Positions 39,986 through 49,972 of a stretch of 64,000 nt of DNA are shown here, piece by piece. How positions within the stretch are numbered: the first letter of the stretch is position 1; every line of letters begins with the position of its first letter. A program made the position numbers and the translations under genes. Source of the stretch: a virus; IMG/VR virus record IMGVR_UViG_3300042485_001870, positions 1 through 64,000 of that record; one strand, given 5' to 3'. The notes beneath the pieces are model-generated. The model did no database searches. It saw nothing but the letters and a program-made list of their open reading frames with translations, and was not told the DNA's origin.

Positions 39986-42033
39986 TATGCTATTTTTGTT
40001 TGTTTAAAAAAGTCTGTGATTTTAATTCTATCTTCTGATTTCTTAAAAATTGCTCGTTTAAAATAGTCAGCAACAAGCGTCCACCCGCCTCCCATTACAA
40101 GGTCACTTACTTCGGTTTCATTCACATTAAATTTAAGAAGTCCATCGTACTTATCATCTATCAATTCCGGATATATCAATTTACCTTCCTTGCCATGCGT
40201 TAAGATATACTGCTCCCATAGGTTTACCATAAGTGCTTTATTATCGGCATTAGGGTCAATACCATAATTTGCTTTATCAGGCAATCTCATTAGAAATGCT
40301 TCACAGTTATTATCTATAAAAAATTTACGCAAACCCCCATCCATTTTAGCCTCTATCAACATTTGTCCGCCATAAGCAAAGCATTGTAAAACCATATCCA
40401 TATGAAATAACTCTACCATTCTAGGTCTTGCATGATACTTACTAACAAACATCATGTTATACACTGGGTCATTGTTACCTATGTCATATCTATTTAACAC
40501 CAAGCTTGTGGCTTTAGAGCCTTCGCCATATTCGACAACTGAATTCTGAAACGGGTCACATCCCATAATAAATTGAACAGGATTTTTAGGTAAAAATAAA
40601 GACCCCCTAGTTATGTATGTTTCGCCTTCGGGTCGCTTAAAGTTTTTAGCTATAGTCCATCTACCATTCTCTTTTGTTGTAGGATGCCATTCCGCCTCTG
40701 TAAAAGGTTTGCCATCTTTCCACATCCAATTGCCATATTCTAATACTTCCTTTTCGTTTATTTTAGATATTTCATACAAATCATTCAGCAATACAGCATC
40801 AAAATGACAATTATTATTCCGAAGCATAAACATCTCCCTCTCATCAAAAGGGTTCATCCTTATCTCTTCCTCTAATTGTACGCTTTCTAAAATCTTTCTT
40901 TTCTCTTTTAAATATTCTTTTGCGCCTAATTTAATATCTTCTTCATTAAGGTCACCTGCGCCTACATAGTTTTCAACTAGGAATTTGTATTGCTCTTCGT
41001 TTGGCGGGTCAATGACACTCATCCCGTATCTATCTATAAAACCCAAGTACCCGTCATAAGCCGGAGAAAAATATTTAGCAAGTCTATTAGGAGTTTTTGA
41101 GTATTTAGTATGGTCTGCGTTATCCCAGACAATCTTAAATTCTTCTCCTCCACTAGTCATTGAATTGGATGTTGATGGACATTCTATAAATCCTACCCTT
41201 TTAGCACCCTTTACAAGTGTCTTGCTTACAATTGATATAAATGTCGAGAATGGGTTTTCTTTTGCCCATTTTCCGCCTTCATCAAACAATCCACGACTTA
41301 ACCTTCCGGAGTCATAAGAGTTCAAGGAAGGCGCTCTGTAATCAATTTTAGACCTATGTCCGGTATCTGTGTCAATTGTACTTCCTTTGCCACCCTTTAC
41401 CTCTACAGACTTATGCGCAAATACAAGTTCACTTACGCTGTCTTTGTTATTTAATTGCTTTGGTTTTAAGAACACGGGCAACTGCCTGTATCCAAAAGAA
41501 ATCATATTTGTAAATGCAGCTTTGGCATCTATCTGCGTTTTGCTTGTTAATCCGCAAAAGCTATTTTTATAGAAGATACACTCATAAACGATATTTGATG
41601 TCGCTTGCGAGGTTGCACCCTCTCTACGCTTTTTACCCCTAACAACACCTAAACACCAAGGAGTTTTTTCCCAATGGTCTAAAAACAAAAAATAACGCCT
41701 ATCTGCATCCCTAAAATCACCATAAATATCATCCTCTAGCTTCCACCATTGAAGATAAAAATAGTGTTTACCTGTAAGAAAAGTTGGCACTCCATTATTA
41801 TAAAACCAAAACCCTTTTCTACATCTATCTACCTCTCTTGCTGCAAATTCAGATTGCTCTAAATCCAATAGCGCATTACCTTCTTTATCATATTCTACCG
41901 ATTCAAAAAATTTAGGCAATTCTTTTCTTCTCCAATACTGCTCACTAGCAATATCAGCTCCCCAATCTTCAATTTCATCAGGGACGGGAGGTAGATTAAT
42001 TTCTACCCCGTATATTTTTATTTTATCAGACAT
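39985..42033 (-). CDS. terL: Terminase large subunit
   Basis: 682 residues. The ATPase part shows VVRGKKRREGATS (131-142, Walker A-like) and LSRGLFDEGGKW (about 245-256, Walker B with catalytic Glu). The nuclease part begins around IMGCDPFQNS with its metal-binding Asp, followed by EAKMDGGLRKF and a final Asp-rich segment (VSDLVMGGGW). It packages DNA into the prohead through the portal. It overlaps the small upstream gene by one base and the GT25 gene by one base. Confidence 0.85.
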   Translation of the reverse strand: MSDKIKIYGVEINLPPVPDEIEDWGADIASEQYWRRKELPKFFESVEYDKEGNALLDLEQSEFAAREVDRCRKGFWFYNNGVPTFLTGKHYFYLQWWKLEDDIYGDFRDADRRYFLFLDHWEKTPWCLGVVRGKKRREGATSQATSNIVYECIFYKNSFCGLTSKTQIDAKAAFTNMISFGYRQLPVFLKPKQLNNKDSVSELVFAHKSVEVKGGKGSTIDTDTGHRSKIDYRAPSLNSYDSGRLSRGLFDEGGKWAKENPFSTFISIVSKTLVKGAKRVGFIECPSTSNSMTSGGEEFKIVWDNADHTKYSKTPNRLAKYFSPAYDGYLGFIDRYGMSVIDPPNEEQYKFLVENYVGAGDLNEEDIKLGAKEYLKEKRKILESVQLEEEIRMNPFDEREMFMLRNNNCHFDAVLLNDLYEISKINEKEVLEYGNWMWKDGKPFTEAEWHPTTKENGRWTIAKNFKRPEGETYITRGSLFLPKNPVQFIMGCDPFQNSVVEYGEGSKATSLVLNRYDIGNNDPVYNMMFVSKYHARPRMVELFHMDMVLQCFAYGGQMLIEAKMDGGLRKFFIDNNCEAFLMRLPDKANYGIDPNADNKALMVNLWEQYILTHGKEGKLIYPELIDDKYDGLLKFNVNETEVSDLVMGGGWTLVADYFKRAIFKKSEDRIKITDFFKQTKIA

Positions 42034-42344
42034 TATCTTCTTGACTCTGCTATAGTTTCAACAAATGGTTTTTTGACTACATCTTTCTGCTCATCCCCAG
42101 TAACGCCCGCTGAAATGCCTAATTCCTTAATGGCTGCGGAAATACTAGCGCTGTCGTTCCAGATAACTTTTAGTCTTTCAAATGTTTTGTCTTTAGGGTC
42201 ATCAAGTAACAAATTGCTTATATTGGTTTTATTCAATAAATCAGCCATCTCATTCGCCTTTCTATTTAAAGCGTAAAATAATTTGGCTGCGCCATTTTGT
42301 TCATAAAGTGAAAGTTTGTGTTTTAATTCTTCTAGTGTTTCCAT
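42033..42344 (-). CDS. Candidate terminase small subunit
   Basis: 103 residues, helical, with a TASISAAIKELG-like helix (residues 69-78: SISAAIKELG) and a basic tail. Directly upstream of terL with a one-base overlap (TAATG). Position is the main argument; no winged or central-domain signature of a known small terminase can be seen. Confidence 0.5.
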   Translation of the reverse strand: METLEELKHKLSLYEQNGAAKLFYALNRKANEMADLLNKTNISNLLLDDPKDKTFERLKVIWNDSASISAAIKELGISAGVTGDEQKDVVKKPFVETIAESRR

Positions 42345-42357
42345 GTTTTGTTTTTAG

Positions 42358-45300
42358 TTATTCTTCCTCATCTGCGTTGAATTCAGATTTAGCTTCTTTT
42401 GTTGCGGCTGATTTTGCTTTCATAATAGCCGCTGTAATATTTTCTGGTGTTGATTTTTTGATTGGTACATATTCTCCTGCTTCTGCATCATATATACCTT
42501 CTTCATACAACTCTTTCATTTTCTCTTCAATTAGCTTATCACGCAATTTAGCAAATTCCTTGAATTCACTCATAGTTATATCTTCTTTAATTGATTTAGG
42601 GTCTAATTCATCACTATTTTGCGCTCTTTGTATCATTTCTTCCATAGGCTTCATATTCTTATCAGAATAATAACTACCAAACCCTACTCCCAAAATATTA
42701 GGCATCAATACAGTTAATAATGATACCATTCCATCTTCTTTAACTGCATCATAAACATCATCTGCATACATTGGATATATTTGGAATACTTCCATTGGGT
42801 TAAAATCTTGACCTATTGTATTTTTACCAACATAAGCATTAACTGCATAAGAATAATTTGGAGATAATTTATTTCTAAAAAAATTAATAACACTATTTGA
42901 AGCAAAATCTCTTGATTTACCAGCTTCAAATTTGCTTGTATAACCCAAAACTTGACTGCCAGTTGCACCAAATGCTTCCATTATTCTTAAAAATGTTCTA
43001 ATATATGGAGCTTGCCCAGCAGTAAGGTCATAAACTTTTTTCCCAAATCTAACTTGTAAAAATTCAGGGTCATCTGGGTCCATAGATACAGTACCACCAG
43101 CCGCCGCCAAAGCTAATGTTGACATAATCACTGTAGATGTATATGCAGCCATATCTTTCCATGCCATTTCTCTTACTTCAGAAGGCATTTTTACATAATA
43201 AGCTAAATTTAATGTATTAAAATTTGCTGCCATTAATCTAGCACCATAAAACAAAGTTCCTGCAATTTCCTGTCCTGCTTTTGATTCTAAAAATTTCAAC
43301 ATATTACCACTACCAGTACTATTCATTACCCATTTAGCCATTCCTTCGTATACTTTAGGGTCGCTTTCTCTTGTAATACCCTTACTTAATAAAACTTTTT
43401 GATATTTTTGATAAAGTTCATATCTGGCAACATTCATAGAAGCATCAGCTATCCTTTGAGATGAAATCATTAAATTTCTAATAACAGGTATTTTATAAAC
43501 AATGCTTTTAGGATTTGTAAATTCATTTATATTTTTAGAATCTTTTGCATTTATATCATTAAATCTAATTCCATCTTTAGTCATATTTTTAAAATCAGGT
43601 GATTGCTCTATTCCATACATTAATCTATCATAATTCTTTTGACTAAATATGGATTGAGAGCCTGCATATATGAATTTTGCAGCAATATCCCACTTTCTAG
43701 GGTTTAATGTTAATTTTGCTAATTGTCTAAACCAGATAGAAGCATCAATAGAAGTTTGAACTATTCTTCTTATACCTGTAATGTTTTTTACTGTTTCCCA
43801 TGCTTTTTGCCACTTATTTAATTTACTATATTGCTCTTTATACCTTTCTACAGCAAGTGCTTTTTCAAGCTCGATGACTTCGTCCATCTTTTGCTTTGTC
43901 TTTTTAGAAATCGTATATTTAGTAATTTCTTTTGCTTCTTTATCGTAATTCTTATTTTTTAAATCATTTTTTAATTCTGTAATTTTTTTATCTAAAAATT
44001 TTTGTCTTTTTTCATTGTATTCAGTATCTGTTAAATTTTCTTTAAAAGCTTCAGTAACTCCTTCTTCTGCTAATTCTTTTGCTTTGTATAAACGCTTAAC
44101 CTCTTTTATTTTAGCTTCTAATTCCTGAATCCTTTTTCCTTTTTCTTGAATTTGGGCTTCAGATTTAGCTTCCTCTTGACCAAGTCTTGCTTTTTCAAGT
44201 AAACCTAATAATTCAGCTTCTCTGCGTAACATTCTAATACCAGCATTTATATCGTTAGCTGTTTTCTTTTTAAGATTATATTTACCTGCAATAACATCTA
44301 ATACATCTCTTTTTGTAAGTCCTTCAACTAATTCAGAAAATTCTTTATGCACTTCTGTAACAATATCATCTAATTTAGAAACACCTTCAGCAAATAAACT
44401 TTTAACATATTTATTCATATGAGGAGCTACTGCAAATAATTGAGGCAAACCCGGTGCAGAAGCCATTAATCCGCCACCACCTTTATTAACTTTTTTTACG
44501 GCTTCTTTTGCAGCAGCTAATGCATCTTTTCTTTCTTTTACAAATTCTTCGTGAGATTTTTTAGTTTTTGTTTTATCTTCTTTTTTTGACTCCATTTCAA
44601 CCTCTGCTTTCAATTGCTCTTTAATATCATTGTCAACAGATTCTTTTAATTGCTCCTTTGCTTCTTGTATTTTTTCAAATTTAGCAGTTTCTTCTATCAT
44701 CATTTTAGGAGTCAATGGATATCCCTTATCTTCTTGTCTACTTAATAAAAAGTTTGATAATGTGTTAGCTTCGTTAAGCTTTTTTATTATTTTTAAACTT
44801 TCTAATGCCTTACCAGTTTGAGATGCACTTTGTTGGAATATATTAGCAAATTCAGTAATCTTGGCTAATAATTCTGCTGAAGGATTATTTTTTAATTCCA
44901 AATCTAATGCAGCTCTATATTCAGCCATAAATGCATTTTCGTAATTAGTTAAAATCTTTCCTAATTTTATTTTATCATACAAAGATTCAACGCTTACGCC
45001 TTTTTTAATCATCTCTTGAGCTGCCTCTCTTAACATTTCATGAGTTTCAAGAGGTAATCCTTTGTATGGTGGAAGCCCAAGACTTTTTCTTAATTCACCT
45101 ATATCTGCTGCTGTTATTCTAACATAATCTACATCACCATTATCCAATCCTACATTTTCAATTTCTTCTGGGATTTCCGTAGTACTTTCGGGCTGTGTTG
45201 CTTCTGTGCCTGCACCCTCTTCGGTAGTTGTTTCCCCTTCGACTCTTGGTTCCATTCGTTTACGTCCACCCCCTGATTCTCCATCTTCTCCTTGTTTTGG

Positions 45301-48300
45301 TTGAAGTATTTTCTCTGTGCTTCGCTCTTGTACGGCATCTTTTATATTTTTAAATGTTGGTAAATCAAATTCTGACTTTGCGATTTCAATTAAATCCTGT
45401 TCTGTAAAATCAAGTTCATCTATCGCTTTTTTATCTTCTTCATTTTTTAAATTATCCTTTATGAAATTCTTTTTATTTTTAAAGCTTTTTATTCCTTTTA
45501 ACTTATCAACTGCTGCTATTTGTTCTTCTTGACTAACAATATCTGCAACTACTTTTTTAGAAAATTCATCTAATGTCATATTAGATATTTGTTCAGCAGT
45601 CATATTTCTAATTCCAAAATGAATTGCAATTGTATCCCATAAATCTTTTAACCATTGTTTAAAATCAGCTTTTTGTGCAGCAGTTACAAATTTTTCTCCA
45701 TTATCACCTATAGCTTTTGCAAGAGCTTCTGATTTAAAATAATTTTCTCTTTCTAATTCAGGTAATTTAGATGCATTTTCTTGGTAAACTGGATTATTCT
45801 TAACATCGGAAAGATATTTAGAACCTTCTATTTTAGCCATTCCAGCATCATGCAAATCTTCTCTATTTTCTTTAGCCCAACTTAACCATAAATGACCTGC
45901 TTCATGGAATGGGGTATTACCATTCATTACATCAGCATTTAATACAATTTTGCCATTTTGCTCAAAACCATAAATCGTTCCTGTAGCATCTGTCATCATA
46001 TTAACATTACTAGGATGTTCAGAAGCTGGTTTAACAACTCCTTTAGCCATCCCAATTTGATTACTACCAAATTTGCCCGCACCTCCTTTTTTATCTACAG
46101 CATTGTTATTTGCATCATTTAATATATCTGTAACGTGTTGAGATTCTTTTAATACATTTAATACCGGTTTAACTTTATTGCCATTTTCATCAAATTGTTG
46201 CAAATGAAATGGATAACTTTCATGACCTTCTTCTTTACCACTTAAATCAACAACTTTTACTGGATGTTTTATTTCAATAGTTGCATATGCTTCACTATTT
46301 TTTACTCCAACGGTCATGTTGTCTGATAGTAAATGACCAATAGCATCAATTATACCTTCTTTAGCAAAACTAATCTCTCCTGTTTTTCTTTCTGTTGATT
46401 GTGGTAAAGCTTCAGTATTAAGTAATTCTCTTATTTTACCAATATTTTCTTTAGCGCTTTTACTATTTTTAGCTAAATGGTCAATAATATCTTGTACAAA
46501 AAAACCTCTTTTTGAAAATGTAGAATCATTTACACCAAAAAATTTTTTAGATATATCATCGTGAATAGCTTTAGCATCTAATCTACCATCAAAATCTATA
46601 TTATATTTTTTACCAACTTCAGTTAATGCTTTTCTAAAATCAGATAAAGAAACTAATTTTTTATCTACAAAATATTCTAAAACTTTCATTGCAGCTTTAG
46701 CACCTGTATGAGATGTTAAAGATTTTGATAAATCCCCTTTTGTAACAACAACATGAATTGTACCATTTCCACCAGCATCGATGTCCTTTTGTCTTGCTTC
46801 ATTTATATATTTAGCCAAAGTATTAGCTGTAGCATTATCGGAAGATGCCCATACATCACCAAATTTAGTAACAAAGTTTATACCACCATTACCATCTACA
46901 ATCGGTTTACCATTTTTTGTAATAACTTCTCCCGTAAGCATATTATCAGGATTGATAACTACTACTGGTTTTCCTTCTAATCCTTTTATGTCAAAATTTA
47001 ATTTAACAGTACCATCATCAATTAATTTTTTCCATTGAGGTGATTCTTCAAATCCTTTTTTTTCAAACCCGCCCCAAGATTGCAAATTAGCCCCACCTGT
47101 TTTAATAGCATCTTCTAATGCTTTTGCAAAGTTTTTACCCTTTAATACACTTATTTTAGCTTTATCACTTAATTTTTGAATACCCTTTCTTATTTTATCA
47201 ACTATAGGATTATATACCTCTTTTGGTATTTCAACAGGTTTTGTTTCTTCAGCTACTTCAGTTGGTTTATAAGCCAATAATTGGTCAGGAGTGTAACTCC
47301 TTAACATTTCAACAGAAGTGACTTCTACAGGTTCTTCATCTTGTTCTGTTACTGCAAATATTCTTTCTCCATTACTACGTCTTCTTTCAGCTTCTAATGT
47401 GCTTCCTATTGGTTCACCTTTTTCTTCTAAATCAAGTGGTATTTCTACTACTTCAACTGGCTCAACTTCTTCTTTTACTTCAACAACCGGTTCAACATTT
47501 TCTATTGCTTGCATTGGTTCTTCAACAACTGTTGTTTCTACTTCTGCTTTAGGCTCATTTTTACTTTTTTCTTTCAAGTTTATTTGATAAGCTATATCTT
47601 CAGCTATACTTCCCTTGAATGTTCTTTTTTTACCATCAGCTGTTTCTAGATTAACGGAAACTATATTTCCATTCTCATCCTTATTAATTGCTTTTAATGG
47701 ATTTGAGTATCTGTTTATATAAGGCTTTTGTCTTACATTTATATTCCCTTTATCGTCAACTGAAACCAAAGACTCATCGTATTTAACATCAAATTCAGAT
47801 GCCGGTTTTTCTTGTATTTCAGATGCTTTGCCTATTTCATATTTTTCTCCTGAAGTCTCGTTCTCAAATACAATGCTATCCCCATCCTGCAAGAATGTTC
47901 CTTTTTGCCCTTTGTATGTACCTTTTTTATCTACAACTTCAGCTATTGTAATATCTTTTTCTACTGGCGGATTTATAGCCTCTATAAAAGATGCTTCTGT
48001 ACCCATTTCATTTTCAGCAATTTCTCCTGTTTCTTTGTACTTTTGCGCTCTCTTGTATAAATCAGGAAGGTAGTTAGGGTCGCTATCTATTTTCTTATTA
48101 AATTCTTCAAATGAATTAGGAAAATCAAATTCTGGATTATTTGATTTTACACCATATAATATATCAAATTGCTCTACTCTTCTGCGTCTATTTTCGTCAA
48201 CAGGAGCTTTCTTTCTGCTATCTTCTTTCTTAATTGCTTTAGCTAAATCATAACGAGCTTGACTTATTGGAGTTTTATCTCCATTTTCATCAACTTTATA

Positions 48301-49932
48301 ATAAGTAGTTTCTTCTCCTTTTTTACCATCTCTTTTTACATATCTTGGCTTCTTTCCTGTTGCAAGACCTTCTAAATAATCGCCCGTTTCATCTATTTTA
48401 GCTTGTATTAAATCAATTTGGTCTTGCTTTTCTTTTCTAAATATAGGGTCAACTTGCATCATCTCTTCACGAGCGTTTTGCAAATCTTGTTGTAAGCTAT
48501 TTCTTTGCGAAATGCCACCTATAATTTTATATTTATCTTCAGGTGATACTGTTGTAGGAATCTTCTCTGCAATTTCTACATATTGTTGTGCTGTAATATT
48601 TGCTGCTTGCGCTTCTTCTGGAGTTATATTACCCTCTTCTACTTGTTTGTTTATTTGGTCTTGTATATTCTGCAAATCGGTGGTAACCTTTTTGTTACCC
48701 GTAGATTGATTAAATTCATTTTCTGTAACCTCTTTATCGTCAACATAAAACTTTTTTTCACCTGTAGCGTTTGCAACTTGTTGTCTTATTGCCTTATCTG
48801 TACTATTTAAACCTTGTAAACCTGCTCCGGTTGCTCCGCCCATTGCAGCACCCATAATAGCATTATTAACAACATTTTTCCAAAAGTTTTTATTTATATC
48901 TTCTTCATTAAAAACTTCTTTTTCTGCTATTTTATTAGTTGCTACTTTTATAGCATCCGAAGCCGCTTGCTGAATGCCTTCTGTACTTCCTTCCACAAAA
49001 GCACTTTCCAATCCTTTTATTCCTACATTTTTTAATTTAGTAGATATTTTAGCTGCTTTTTTAACCATCTCATCTTGAACCTCTTTTGCAGTAGCTTTTA
49101 TGCCTTTTTGAGCAAATCCTTCAATAACCTCTGCGGTAATTTTCTTTTCTATACTTTTAGCTAACCCTGTATTTTTTAATATTTTATCTATAGAAAATTT
49201 TTCAAGAGCTGCTTGAGCTGCCGCTTGAGTAAATAAATATCCTACTTTTTGAACATCGGTTAATTTTTTACCTTCCCCGCTTTCTTCCAATTCTTTTGCG
49301 TTGTCATTGACTGATTGTTGAGCAAATGTTAAACCACCGGACATACTTCCGGCAGCCATTTCTAACAATGTTTTAGGTGCTTGAAACGCCAACCCTCTGA
49401 CATCCTCCCAGTCTACCCCACTCATTAAACCTCCACCCTCTGTTGGGGTAATATCAAATTGACTTTGTTGTTGCTCAAATTCCTTACTTGACCTTGATGA
49501 ACGAGCTTGCTCTATAAAATCAACGGCTTTTTTCCTATCTGCTTCTGCAGTTGCAACCCTTACATTTAAAGGCATATAAGGTTGAGCGCCAAGTATATCA
49601 GCCATATAAGTAAATCCGCCTGAAATTGATGCTAAACTTCCAACTAATGTATTATACACTCCGGCTACATTGCTACCTTTAATTTTGTCTTTCTGAATAG
49701 CTTTACCTATTGGACTTTTATATCCAATAGTAGCCACTTCTTCTCCTATATCAAATTTATCTTGAGATGGTAATGGTGTAACCGAATATCCTGAAGGTGT
49801 AGCTTTTTTTTTTACACCAAATACCTCATCTGGAGTAGGTATTCTTTTTTTAGTTCCAAATACTTCGTCTGGAGTAGGTATTCTTCTTTTAGGTTGCGCT
49901 TGGTCTTGGTCTTGTTCTATTTCTAAAGCCAT
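42358..49932 (-). CDS. Giant virion-associated polyprotein-like protein with a HExxH motif
   Basis: 2524 residues. Residues 15-45 contain two copies of RIPTPDEVFG(T/V)KK. A glycine/alanine-rich hydrophobic segment lies near 355-370 (NNAIMGAAMGGATGAGL). H1343-E-x-x-H1347 (FHEAGHLWL) is a zinc metallopeptidase-type motif. Several long charged coiled coils follow (about 1640-2010), and the C-terminal third (about 2030-2450) has amphipathic and membrane-like stretches (TVIMSTLALAAAGG). This mosaic recalls the large polyvalent proteins injected by phages. A role in DNA ejection or early host takeover is inferred. It lies between terL and the internal virion proteins. Confidence 0.7.
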   Translation of the reverse strand: MALEIEQDQDQAQPKRRIPTPDEVFGTKKRIPTPDEVFGVKKKATPSGYSVTPLPSQDKFDIGEEVATIGYKSPIGKAIQKDKIKGSNVAGVYNTLVGSLASISGGFTYMADILGAQPYMPLNVRVATAEADRKKAVDFIEQARSSRSSKEFEQQQSQFDITPTEGGGLMSGVDWEDVRGLAFQAPKTLLEMAAGSMSGGLTFAQQSVNDNAKELEESGEGKKLTDVQKVGYLFTQAAAQAALEKFSIDKILKNTGLAKSIEKKITAEVIEGFAQKGIKATAKEVQDEMVKKAAKISTKLKNVGIKGLESAFVEGSTEGIQQAASDAIKVATNKIAEKEVFNEEDINKNFWKNVVNNAIMGAAMGGATGAGLQGLNSTDKAIRQQVANATGEKKFYVDDKEVTENEFNQSTGNKKVTTDLQNIQDQINKQVEEGNITPEEAQAANITAQQYVEIAEKIPTTVSPEDKYKIIGGISQRNSLQQDLQNAREEMMQVDPIFRKEKQDQIDLIQAKIDETGDYLEGLATGKKPRYVKRDGKKGEETTYYKVDENGDKTPISQARYDLAKAIKKEDSRKKAPVDENRRRRVEQFDILYGVKSNNPEFDFPNSFEEFNKKIDSDPNYLPDLYKRAQKYKETGEIAENEMGTEASFIEAINPPVEKDITIAEVVDKKGTYKGQKGTFLQDGDSIVFENETSGEKYEIGKASEIQEKPASEFDVKYDESLVSVDDKGNINVRQKPYINRYSNPLKAINKDENGNIVSVNLETADGKKRTFKGSIAEDIAYQINLKEKSKNEPKAEVETTVVEEPMQAIENVEPVVEVKEEVEPVEVVEIPLDLEEKGEPIGSTLEAERRRSNGERIFAVTEQDEEPVEVTSVEMLRSYTPDQLLAYKPTEVAEETKPVEIPKEVYNPIVDKIRKGIQKLSDKAKISVLKGKNFAKALEDAIKTGGANLQSWGGFEKKGFEESPQWKKLIDDGTVKLNFDIKGLEGKPVVVINPDNMLTGEVITKNGKPIVDGNGGINFVTKFGDVWASSDNATANTLAKYINEARQKDIDAGGNGTIHVVVTKGDLSKSLTSHTGAKAAMKVLEYFVDKKLVSLSDFRKALTEVGKKYNIDFDGRLDAKAIHDDISKKFFGVNDSTFSKRGFFVQDIIDHLAKNSKSAKENIGKIRELLNTEALPQSTERKTGEISFAKEGIIDAIGHLLSDNMTVGVKNSEAYATIEIKHPVKVVDLSGKEEGHESYPFHLQQFDENGNKVKPVLNVLKESQHVTDILNDANNNAVDKKGGAGKFGSNQIGMAKGVVKPASEHPSNVNMMTDATGTIYGFEQNGKIVLNADVMNGNTPFHEAGHLWLSWAKENREDLHDAGMAKIEGSKYLSDVKNNPVYQENASKLPELERENYFKSEALAKAIGDNGEKFVTAAQKADFKQWLKDLWDTIAIHFGIRNMTAEQISNMTLDEFSKKVVADIVSQEEQIAAVDKLKGIKSFKNKKNFIKDNLKNEEDKKAIDELDFTEQDLIEIAKSEFDLPTFKNIKDAVQERSTEKILQPKQGEDGESGGGRKRMEPRVEGETTTEEGAGTEATQPESTTEIPEEIENVGLDNGDVDYVRITAADIGELRKSLGLPPYKGLPLETHEMLREAAQEMIKKGVSVESLYDKIKLGKILTNYENAFMAEYRAALDLELKNNPSAELLAKITEFANIFQQSASQTGKALESLKIIKKLNEANTLSNFLLSRQEDKGYPLTPKMMIEETAKFEKIQEAKEQLKESVDNDIKEQLKAEVEMESKKEDKTKTKKSHEEFVKERKDALAAAKEAVKKVNKGGGGLMASAPGLPQLFAVAPHMNKYVKSLFAEGVSKLDDIVTEVHKEFSELVEGLTKRDVLDVIAGKYNLKKKTANDINAGIRMLRREAELLGLLEKARLGQEEAKSEAQIQEKGKRIQELEAKIKEVKRLYKAKELAEEGVTEAFKENLTDTEYNEKRQKFLDKKITELKNDLKNKNYDKEAKEITKYTISKKTKQKMDEVIELEKALAVERYKEQYSKLNKWQKAWETVKNITGIRRIVQTSIDASIWFRQLAKLTLNPRKWDIAAKFIYAGSQSIFSQKNYDRLMYGIEQSPDFKNMTKDGIRFNDINAKDSKNINEFTNPKSIVYKIPVIRNLMISSQRIADASMNVARYELYQKYQKVLLSKGITRESDPKVYEGMAKWVMNSTGSGNMLKFLESKAGQEIAGTLFYGARLMAANFNTLNLAYYVKMPSEVREMAWKDMAAYTSTVIMSTLALAAAGGTVSMDPDDPEFLQVRFGKKVYDLTAGQAPYIRTFLRIMEAFGATGSQVLGYTSKFEAGKSRDFASNSVINFFRNKLSPNYSYAVNAYVGKNTIGQDFNPMEVFQIYPMYADDVYDAVKEDGMVSLLTVLMPNILGVGFGSYYSDKNMKPMEEMIQRAQNSDELDPKSIKEDITMSEFKEFAKLRDKLIEEKMKELYEEGIYDAEAGEYVPIKKSTPENITAAIMKAKSAATKEAKSEFNADEEE

Positions 49933-49972
49933 TATTTCGGTTTTTCAAATATACAAAATATTATTTTCCCTT

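Noticed and set aside
45150-45338. Small - strand frame inside the giant gene
   Set aside because: It overlaps the 2524-residue frame completely in another frame, has no leader of the usual kind and no recognisable product.
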